A stretch of 48,471 bases of DNA from an uncultured Spirochaetales bacterium. Its GTDB lineage: Bacteria > Spirochaetota > Spirochaetia > Sphaerochaetales > Sphaerochaetaceae. Below, piece by piece: positions 41,730 to 48,471 of this stretch. Numbering within the stretch: the first letter of the stretch is position 1; the number at the start of each line of letters is the position of its first letter. Location of the stretch: contig CASGDQ010000029.1 of NCBI GenBank assembly GCA_949300325.1, positions 1 to 48,471 on the forward strand, given 5' to 3'. The translations under genes were made by a program, and so were the position numbers. The notes under the pieces were generated by a model, which worked only from the letters and a program-made list of their open reading frames with translations, had not been told where the DNA came from and made no database searches.

Positions 41730-43157
41730 CTATCTCTTATAATGCTTTGGAGAAATGCCGAAATGGGCTCGGAAAACACGGGTAAAATAATTGGGATCCG
41801 AAAAGCCGACCATATCGGAGGCCTCCTTGATGCTCTTTCCTTCAACAAGAAGCTCTTTGGCCTTCTCCATCTTCAGATTCTGCATGTAAGCGCTGAAATT
41901 GATCCCATAATATTCCTTGAAGAGGCGCGAGAAATATGAGGATCTTATTCCCACATATTCGGCAACCTCCTCCTGGCTGGGGTTATCCGCATAATGCCTG
42001 GCCAGATACTCGGATATAAGACTGAAAACCCTTTTATATTTGTCCTTCCTATCTTCCGAGACGGCAGAGGCCGCCTGAAGAGCCAGGGACGAGAGATAGC
42101 TCTCCAGACTTGAAACTGAAAGCTCCTCCGGCTCAGGATAAAAGAAAAGGGGTATCTTCCTCTGGACGTTATGGCGGTAGACCATAACGATCTCATAGAG
42201 CTCCTTTTCCGCCTCATCCATCTTTAACGGGTTTTCGCTAAAAACGTCGGATATGCCGTTTAAAGCACGGCGCACATCCTCAAGAGAACCGGAAAGGGTA
42301 TACTCCAAAAGCTCATCCGAAAGCCTCATCACCCTGGCCTTGTCAAAAGCCTGCTCGATGCCAAGATCAGAGGCGCATAAAAGTCCGCTTTTATCAGATA
42401 CTGCGCGTTCATAGGCCTTGAGAGAGGAGGATATGGATGCCGATATCTCTGAAAGGGATGAAAAATCAAGGCCGATGCCGGCTGGAACATCCCCATAGCC
42501 CAGACGAAAAAGTGCATCATGAAGCAGCGCTTTATCAAATCCGAAAATGATGAATGTGCATCTGATTTTATCATCGTAGCAGCAGATGCGGGCAGAACTT
42601 CCTTCCAGATCCTTTGACAAGGAGGCGAAGAGATCGGAGTGGAAACGGCTTGAAATCGTGAGCGCAGAACCGGAAAAATCCCGTATTCCATAATCCTCAA
42701 ACAGTTTTTCGGCATCCGAAAGGAAGCTTCCATATTTGAGCATGGAGAAAAAGCTTTCAGAGATGATTCCTGCAGGCGTTACTCTTCTTTTCTCAATACG
42801 GGATATGATCCTCTCAAGAGCCTGCTTGAGCATCTGGTAGCTTATCGGTTTGACCAGATAATCGTTCGCGCCGAGCCTGATAGCCTTCTGCGCATACGAA
42901 AACTCCCCCCATGCGGTCAGAAACAAAAAAGGAAGATCAGGCTTCTCTCTTTTTATCGCAGAAGCCACATCCAGCCCGCTCATAAGAGGCATGCGTATAT
43001 CGAGTATGCATAAATCCACATCATCGGCTAAGGCATGAAAAAGGGCTTCCTTGCCATTTCTTGCCTTCACAACCTCTGCATCTTCTTCAAAACGGTGTAT
43101 GAGCACCTCAAGCGCATCGCGCTCGAGCTCCTCATCATCGGCAACCAATATCTTCAT
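41730..43157 (-). CDS. Response regulator with AraC-type DNA-binding domain, long linker
   Basis: A 475-residue protein. The receiver has Asp7-Asp8, phospho-acceptor Asp53 ('CILDIRMPLMSG') and 'YLVKPIS'. A ~250-residue middle region, larger than in the other regulator here, has no recognisable domain but resembles the linkers of long YesN proteins. The C-terminal ~100 residues carry two AraC helix-turn-helix units ('VAEYVGIRSSYFSRLFKEYYG', ending 'FGISPKHYKR'). ATG 43157 lies within the end of the kinase gene (23-base overlap). Confidence 0.9.
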   Translation of the reverse strand: MKILVADDEELERDALEVLIHRFEEDAEVVKARNGKEALFHALADDVDLCILDIRMPLMSGLDVASAIKREKPDLPFLFLTAWGEFSYAQKAIRLGANDYLVKPISYQMLKQALERIISRIEKRRVTPAGIISESFFSMLKYGSFLSDAEKLFEDYGIRDFSGSALTISSRFHSDLFASLSKDLEGSSARICCYDDKIRCTFIIFGFDKALLHDALFRLGYGDVPAGIGLDFSSLSEISASISSSLKAYERAVSDKSGLLCASDLGIEQAFDKARVMRLSDELLEYTLSGSLEDVRRALNGISDVFSENPLKMDEAEKELYEIVMVYRHNVQRKIPLFFYPEPEELSVSSLESYLSSLALQAASAVSEDRKDKYKRVFSLISEYLARHYADNPSQEEVAEYVGIRSSYFSRLFKEYYGINFSAYMQNLKMEKAKELLVEGKSIKEASDMVGFSDPNYFTRVFRAHFGISPKHYKR

Positions 43158-44589
43158 GCTTTTTACCCCCGTCGCGGGGAATCCTGATTTCCACACGGGT
43201 TCCTCCGCCAGCGATCCTTTCCATTTTTACACTAGAGCGCCCTTCAAAAAACAGGGCCAATCTCTCTTCTACATTTTTTATTCCTATGCGGCCTTTCCTG
43301 CCATGCGCCGGGGGCTCAAAGCCCTCCTCTATTCCCATTCCGTCATCCTGCACGATAATTCTTATCATACCGTCTTGAGCGCATGAGGCCGACACATGGA
43401 TACATCCACCGTTCTCTTTCGGCTCCAGACCATGGATCACAGCATTCTCTACAAAAGGTTCTATCACAAGCGGCGGTATCGGAACATCGCCTATCCCATC
43501 CTCGCAGTCTATCACGTAATCCAGGCGGTCGGAAAACCTCTTTTTCTGGATTGTCAGATACTGGGTGCAGAAATCAAGCTCCTCTGCAAGGCTGACCTCG
43601 TTGCGGAATTCAAGCGTGTATCGGAAAAAAAGCGCCAACGTGTTTGTAAGCTCCACAGTCTTCTCCGCATTTTCAAAAAGCGCGGTATGGCTTATTGTAT
43701 TGAGTGCATTGAAAAGGAAATGGGGATTGATCTGCGCCTGAAGCGCAAGGTAATGCGCTCTATTGAGCTCCTTGGCCATCTCGGCTTCACGCACCCTCTG
43801 CTCATAGATCTCCTTCTCGAATTCGCTTCTTTCCTTGATAGCCTTCTTCATCTTGTTGATGCTCTCTTCAAGGGATGCAAGCTCCAGAGGCTCGGCGCCT
43901 TCAAGCTCCGGAGTATCGTAATTCCCCTTTGCAAGCTCCCCTGCACTTTCGGTTATAGCCTTCACCGGGCGGGCAAGGCTCTTTGAGAACATGAACGCAA
44001 AAAGGATCACGACCGCAAAACAGATGGCGATCATATAGATTATCGAAATCCGCATTTTTTCAAGATATATGGCGGTCTCTATGCTTTCCACCGTATCGTG
44101 CCTTACGACAAGGGATAGATAATCAGGAATGCCCGACCCGATGAGATCATCGAGGATCACCATTGCCTGCAGATACGCATCCTTTCCATCCGAGGCGAAA
44201 TTTCCGGCCAGGCTGGATACAATTTCCAGATTTGAAACGATGCTCTCATGCAGCAAGAAGTCCTCTTTCTCGTCATCTGTTGTCTTTTCCAGGTTATCAA
44301 GAACGGAAAAGGCCTTGTCAATATTGGCCTTAGCCACCTCAAGCAGGACAGAGGCATCCGCCTCGGCGCCTTCTAATGCTCCATGATAGGCCTCAAGCCC
44401 GGATCTAGCCAAATGGACCGAATCTGAGAGCCTGTCCAGAAGAATATATCTGTCTATCTTCTCCTGCATCTTGCCAGTTGTGGAGAACAGAGCGAAAAAA
44501 GCTATGTACATCACAGCAGTGAAAACAAGGAATATTGTGCTGAAATACCAGATAACCGTGAATCTGAAACCATGCTTTTTCGCTTCCAT
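43135..44589 (-). CDS. Sensor histidine kinase, LytS/YesM type
   Basis: A 484-residue kinase. TM1 (about 10-34) and TM2 (about 182-204) flank a ~150-residue helical sensor. HAMP ('SKSLARPVKAITESAGELA') and a coiled coil follow, then 'LQAQINPHFLFNALNTISH' with the phospho-acceptor His, 'EPFVENAVIHGLEP' and 'VQDDGMGIEEG' of the ATPase domain. ATG 44589 is used; a TTG one codon upstream is possible and there is no clear ribosome binding site. It pairs with the overlapping regulator. Its neighbours suggest control of an ABC exporter or amino-acid importer, without direct proof. Confidence 0.9.
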   Translation of the reverse strand: MEAKKHGFRFTVIWYFSTIFLVFTAVMYIAFFALFSTTGKMQEKIDRYILLDRLSDSVHLARSGLEAYHGALEGAEADASVLLEVAKANIDKAFSVLDNLEKTTDDEKEDFLLHESIVSNLEIVSSLAGNFASDGKDAYLQAMVILDDLIGSGIPDYLSLVVRHDTVESIETAIYLEKMRISIIYMIAICFAVVILFAFMFSKSLARPVKAITESAGELAKGNYDTPELEGAEPLELASLEESINKMKKAIKERSEFEKEIYEQRVREAEMAKELNRAHYLALQAQINPHFLFNALNTISHTALFENAEKTVELTNTLALFFRYTLEFRNEVSLAEELDFCTQYLTIQKKRFSDRLDYVIDCEDGIGDVPIPPLVIEPFVENAVIHGLEPKENGGCIHVSASCAQDGMIRIIVQDDGMGIEEGFEPPAHGRKGRIGIKNVEERLALFFEGRSSVKMERIAGGGTRVEIRIPRDGGKKHEDIGCR

Positions 44590-44645
44590 CAAGAAGAGGA
44601 TAACATAGGAGAAAAGACAAGGGAACAGAGGATAAAATATTTATT

Positions 44646-44676
44646 CTGACATTATTTAAAAAAATGTCCTTATAAT
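44646..44676 (+). promoter_or_regulatory. Promoter upstream of the lipoprotein pair
   Basis: A perfect TATAAT (44671-44676) lies 19 bases after CTGACA (44646-44651), a long spacer. An inverted repeat GACATT...AATGTC lies between them and could bind a regulator. It serves the gene at 44731. Confidence 0.45.
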
Positions 44677-44730
44677 CTTGACCAACTTGAAAAGAAAACA
44701 TACTCTTAGCAAGGCGAAAATAGGCAAGTC

Positions 44731-46419
44731 ATGAGAAAAGTGTTCGTTTTCTTATTATCTATCATATTCCTCATAGCCTGCGATGGAGAGCCGAAAATAC
44801 TTACGGTCTCCATCGTAGCAGACAACTGTGACCAAGTGACAGCCGTTGTGAAGGATAGTAATGGAAAAACGATAAGAAACGAGAAAAGCCGGTCCTCCTC
44901 CTCCTTCATCTTCTACAACCTGCCTGACGGCTGCAGCGCAGAGTTCACAGGATATGATTCTGATGAAATGATCATCGGATATTGCAATATGACGCTGCCG
45001 ATGGTACATGGGGAAATAGAGGTGGTTCTGCAGCTTTCCGGAAGCCTGCAGCTCATATATTCGCTGGAAAACTACCAAGTGGTGGATACAATAGAAATCT
45101 ATGGAGATGACGGCAGCTTCATAGATTCCGCATCTTCAGACGAGCCTGTTTTTACCATTCCGAATTCAGGCAACAGGAATCTGGAGATAGTCTTCATATC
45201 CAACGGCGAAGAGGTCGGACGAAAATCCAAAAACGTCACATTCAACCTTACTGGAGATACGGTGCTGGATCTCGGAGTGTGCAATTTCATCAAGGCCACA
45301 AAGGCAAATCTGGATTTCTCAATCACAAACGAGGCTGAAATCCTAGTTGGATACGACGTGCCGGACGGCTTTGAAAAAATCCATATTGAAATAAATCCGG
45401 CTTCAAAGAATACTTCATCACACATCCAGCACGAAACCATCGAACAAGAAAGCAGATCCTTTTTGCTGCATAACCTTGAAGAGGGAAGCGAATATTACAT
45501 TTCATGCTATTTAAGCACAGCAGATGGGGAAAAGACGGCGCACTTTGATGAAGGAGCAATAACATGCCCGGTAAAGCTGAAAGAGGTATCATTGACAATT
45601 GATCAGGATGATCTTGTGATAGGCTCGAAAGCCATTGTGAAGGCTGTAAGGATACCGGAGAATGCTACCATGCTCGATGAGGAAGGAGCCACGCTCTTTT
45701 TCTCATCGGATCCATCCATTGCAGAAATAAGCGCGGACGGCGAGCTTTTAATCAAGAAAAGCGGAAAGGTGGCAATAACGTATAAAGAGACCAACAACAG
45801 CATCTCCTCCTCCATTTTCCTGGAAATTCCCATAAAAGAACCGGAGCTTGCATATGAAGTGAAGGACGGCGGGCTTCTGCTCTCCTTTTTGGACATAGAC
45901 AATGAAGAGGTGCTCTGCACCCTTAGCAGGCAGTGCGGAGACAAAACGGATATCCTTCTTCAAGACTCATCTGAAAGAAGCTATCTTGATAAGGATATAG
46001 AAAGCGGCAAGACATATTCTTACACCCTTACCGCATCCTATGAAGATCAGAAAGAAAGCACATCAATCTCCTTCTGCATAGAAGATCCGGTTTTCGATAT
46101 CCAAATACCTACACTTGACGGATATGCCATCGTAATAAGGACGGACTACGACCAGAACAGCGAAATCGGATGTGAAGAGGCTGTATCTTTTGAAATCGAG
46201 GATGAGAATGCGCAGCAGGTGGAATGGATTCTCAACGGATATCCCGTTGCATCCGGATCCATGTTCACCTACTGCTTAAAAGATTTTATAAAAGAGTCCC
46301 ACATCATGGATGCGGTTTCCGTGCAGAATCTGATCTGCAGAATTGAAATCAATGGAATATATTATTCCAAAACGATATGCATAAAAGTAAATATGGAAGA
46401 TATAGAGGTAGTTTTATGA
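44731..46419 (+). CDS. Large lipoprotein with Fn3/Big_2-like domains
   Basis: A 562-residue secreted lipoprotein: MRKVFVFLLSIIFLIAC (Cys17, good lipobox LIAC). The rest is a chain of beta-sandwich domains. A region at about 290-370 ('LKEVSLTIDQDDLVIGSKAI', 'FFSSDPSIAEISADGELLIK', 'KSGKVAITYKETN') looks like a bacterial Ig-like (Big_2) domain, and others around 190-285 and 375-455 look like fibronectin type III ('SGKTYSYTLTASYEDQKEST'). It probably sits on the outer membrane surface and binds host or polymer ligands. It overlaps the following gene by ATGA, so the two are co-translated. Confidence 0.8.
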   Translation: MRKVFVFLLSIIFLIACDGEPKILTVSIVADNCDQVTAVVKDSNGKTIRNEKSRSSSSFIFYNLPDGCSAEFTGYDSDEMIIGYCNMTLPMVHGEIEVVLQLSGSLQLIYSLENYQVVDTIEIYGDDGSFIDSASSDEPVFTIPNSGNRNLEIVFISNGEEVGRKSKNVTFNLTGDTVLDLGVCNFIKATKANLDFSITNEAEILVGYDVPDGFEKIHIEINPASKNTSSHIQHETIEQESRSFLLHNLEEGSEYYISCYLSTADGEKTAHFDEGAITCPVKLKEVSLTIDQDDLVIGSKAIVKAVRIPENATMLDEEGATLFFSSDPSIAEISADGELLIKKSGKVAITYKETNNSISSSIFLEIPIKEPELAYEVKDGGLLLSFLDIDNEEVLCTLSRQCGDKTDILLQDSSERSYLDKDIESGKTYSYTLTASYEDQKESTSISFCIEDPVFDIQIPTLDGYAIVIRTDYDQNSEIGCEEAVSFEIEDENAQQVEWILNGYPVASGSMFTYCLKDFIKESHIMDAVSVQNLICRIEINGIYYSKTICIKVNMEDIEVVL

Positions 46420-48471
46420 AAAAGACAACTAGGATGATGATGCTTTTATTGCTGGCGCTATTAACTCTCTTCTCATGCAACAACATGCCTGAGACGACAG
46501 GGAATGTAAGATTGTATGTCAAAAGCACGAATACAAGAACCATCATGCCCGACGAGTTCTCAAGCGTGGCGAAATATGACATCAGCCTTACTCCCAAATC
46601 AAGCCAGGAGCCAAAGGAATTCAATAATTTGGTACCATCAGATGATGGAGCGGTCGAACTTGACGGGATTGCCATGGGAACATATTCAGTCAGCGTTATA
46701 GGCTATGATGAAGACGGAACAAAAACATGCGTAAGCGCATCTGACACGGCAGATCTCGTTGTAAAGCCGGGAGAGACAAGCAGCCTCAGAATCCAGATGG
46801 AAGCGCTTTATTCAGAAGGAAAAGGAAGCCTCGAAGTGACCTTCGACTGGTCCGATCTCGGAGAAGATACGGCAACCCCTTTCAATGACGCGCTGAAAAA
46901 AGGCAGCCTCACCTTCCAGCTCCTTTATATCGATTATGACGAGGATGGCTCGATCTCTATAACAGAAAAGAATACTCAGACGGTGGATGTTACGGATGGA
47001 AAAACATCGTACACCTTCATTGCGAACGACCTTGATGCAACAAAAGGACAGACCATAGCCTTCAACATCCTCGATAAGGATGGCATCACAGTTGCTTACA
47101 AGAAATTCTCAAGCGTGCTTCAAATCGCAGCCGGACAGGTCTCCAGACCGGATGAGAACGACTCCAGCCTATTTTATATAACAAATGGAACCGCACCATC
47201 CTACGTCAGGAACATCTATGGCGTAAGCTGGGCTCTCAATGAGGATAATCCTCAGACATCAGTCATAGTAAGCTGGAAAAACCCGGCATCCGGAAGCACT
47301 GTATTAATTGATAATGTAGTCCTGTATCTTGATGCAGACGGCAAAAAAACAATACAAACCGATCCGATTACAGTAAATAGCGCAACCACCTCTTACATTT
47401 TCCAAGATCTTGAAACAGAGACACAGTACACCTTGAGCGCTCAGGCGTTCTACAAGGACGGAAGAGCTTCCGTAAAGGATGTCATCGCATTCGATTCCCC
47501 GATCACTACGAAAATTCCTGTTACAGGAATATCGTTTGGAGCGGAAATCCAGAGCTCCATCGAATACGGTACAAAATTCCCCCTCTCCTATGTCTTCACA
47601 CCTTCCAATGCCTCTATACAAACAGTGACATGGGACTTCGATAATTCAATTCTGAGCCAGGAAGGAAACACCTTCACGGCAATCAAGCCGGGAAAAACCA
47701 CTGTCAAGGTAACAAGCACAGACAATCCGGAGGCAGTTGCAGAAACAAGCACGATCACTGTGCATCTTGCAAAAGTGGCAGGCGTTTCTGCCAGCGTTGT
47801 CGAAGATGATGGAACAAGCTCCATCTATGCAAAGATAACCTGGAATGCGTCCGAGGAAGCAACAGGCTATAAAGTATATAGATATGTCAACGGAGAAAAG
47901 GAAGCATCTTATTGTGAAACCGTATCTGAAACCTCATACGAAGACCACAGTGCAACATCCGGAAATTCATACCAATACTACGTAGTGGCAACCTTTGGAG
48001 AAACGGATGAGTATGACAGCACTGAAAGCGAGCTCAGCGGAGAGATTGCAATCGGTAATCCTTCGATCACAATCATCCCGCCGACAACAGAATCGCAGAA
48101 ACTCGAGGTCTTCGGAGGAAATACGATCGTCATCCTTGAAGGCGAGACAAGCACGATAGGACTGGCAAACGAAATAGATGGTGCGGCAAATTACTATTGG
48201 TATATAAACGATATCAAGCTTCCAAACGAAGGAAAGGAAATCGTAATCGGAGCAAATTCGGCAGGAATCGACACAAGCACCATCACAGGCCAGAACGAGC
48301 TCAAGCTCTGCGTGCAGCTTGAAAACGGCACATCCATTTCCGCCACTACGACATTCTATGTCGTAAGTGTGCTTGAGGAAGGAATAACCTCATCATGGCA
48401 GAGTAATAATACCAGGCTTCCTGTAACAATCGGAGATACGCTGAAAATCGATGCTGAAGTAACTCCGGCAA
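46416..48471 (+). CDS. Large lipoprotein with Big_2 and Fn3-like domains (3' end outside window)
   Basis: The frame opens at ATG 46416 (ATGA overlap) and is still open at the last base, so at least 685 residues are encoded. The lipoprotein signal is MKKTTRMMMLLLLALLTLFSC (Cys21). A Big_2-like domain is clear at about 370-450 ('PVTGISFGAEIQSSIEYGTK', 'TWDFDNSILSQEGNTFTAIK', 'PGKTTVKVTSTDNPEA'). Fibronectin type III-like domains flank it ('SYQYYVVATFGETDEYDSTE'). Such proteins are surface-exposed and repetitive. Together with its upstream partner it suggests a surface complex; the ligand is unknown. Confidence 0.85.
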   Translation, partial: MKKTTRMMMLLLLALLTLFSCNNMPETTGNVRLYVKSTNTRTIMPDEFSSVAKYDISLTPKSSQEPKEFNNLVPSDDGAVELDGIAMGTYSVSVIGYDEDGTKTCVSASDTADLVVKPGETSSLRIQMEALYSEGKGSLEVTFDWSDLGEDTATPFNDALKKGSLTFQLLYIDYDEDGSISITEKNTQTVDVTDGKTSYTFIANDLDATKGQTIAFNILDKDGITVAYKKFSSVLQIAAGQVSRPDENDSSLFYITNGTAPSYVRNIYGVSWALNEDNPQTSVIVSWKNPASGSTVLIDNVVLYLDADGKKTIQTDPITVNSATTSYIFQDLETETQYTLSAQAFYKDGRASVKDVIAFDSPITTKIPVTGISFGAEIQSSIEYGTKFPLSYVFTPSNASIQTVTWDFDNSILSQEGNTFTAIKPGKTTVKVTSTDNPEAVAETSTITVHLAKVAGVSASVVEDDGTSSIYAKITWNASEEATGYKVYRYVNGEKEASYCETVSETSYEDHSATSGNSYQYYVVATFGETDEYDSTESELSGEIAIGNPSITIIPPTTESQKLEVFGGNTIVILEGETSTIGLANEIDGAANYYWYINDIKLPNEGKEIVIGANSAGIDTSTITGQNELKLCVQLENGTSISATTTFYVVSVLEEGITSSWQSNNTRLPVTIGDTLKIDAEVTPA

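Noticed and set aside
1..48471. CRISPR arrays, rRNA genes, intact prophage or riboswitches
   Set aside because: I saw no regularly spaced direct repeats, rRNA segments or recognisable riboswitch cores. The MuF-C-like gene alone does not make a prophage.

Overview
This looks like chromosomal DNA from an uncultured anaerobic diderm bacterium, most likely a gut-associated spirochaete near Sphaerochaeta or Treponema. The reasons are the many lipoproteins with relaxed (L/F)xSC-type lipoboxes, the YesMN/AraC-type two-component systems, the TRAP transporter, the ACT/DUF711 gene pair and an anaerobic sulfatase-type maturase. The assignment is an inference; there is no 16S or housekeeping marker. Coding density is high, and many genes overlap by ATGA or lie a few bases apart.

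Left part (1-3.8 kb): the end of an outer-membrane-like protein, a metallophosphoesterase lipoprotein, a DUF2804 protein, a small membrane protein and an HD-domain hydrolase. The last two are divergent around a palindromic operator. Then 3.99-16.9 kb holds the most striking part of the window: an AT-rich minus-strand operon of 15 genes. It encodes a PapD-like periplasmic chaperone, an usher-like outer-membrane barrel and 13 secreted pilin-like subunits that end in the 'GxYxxxxxVxV' strand typical of chaperone-usher subunits. The usher is odd: it begins with five predicted inner-membrane helices and an acidic/proline-rich linker. A 12-base poly-G tract (minus strand) lies upstream of the operon promoter and suggests phase variation, and a terminator-like hairpin sits in the leader.

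17.2-23.2 kb: FAD/NAD oxidoreductase, CoA-binding protein, small membrane protein, radical SAM maturase, the ACT domain/DUF711 pair, an unlisted 54-residue two-helix membrane protein and a GNAT acetyltransferase. 23.2-25.3 kb is a mobile or relic zone: the right end and 3' part of an IS200/IS605 tnpB, a MuF-C-like protein, a frameshifted partial duplicate of that protein, and an initiator tRNA.

25.4-37.6 kb: a uronate catabolism and uptake region. It holds a GntR/FCD regulator with a TTTGTATACAAA operator, kduI, kduD, a histidine kinase/response regulator/TRAP-binding-protein triad, and a TRAP P-Q-M transporter. A short UvrA paralogue and a YcxB-like protein interrupt it. 37.6-44.6 kb on the minus strand: an amino-acid-type ABC importer behind four phased TGCAT boxes, an ABC exporter and a second YesMN-type two-component system. 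44.7 kb to the right edge: two large ATGA-overlapping lipoproteins with Fn3/Big_2-like domains; the second runs off the window.
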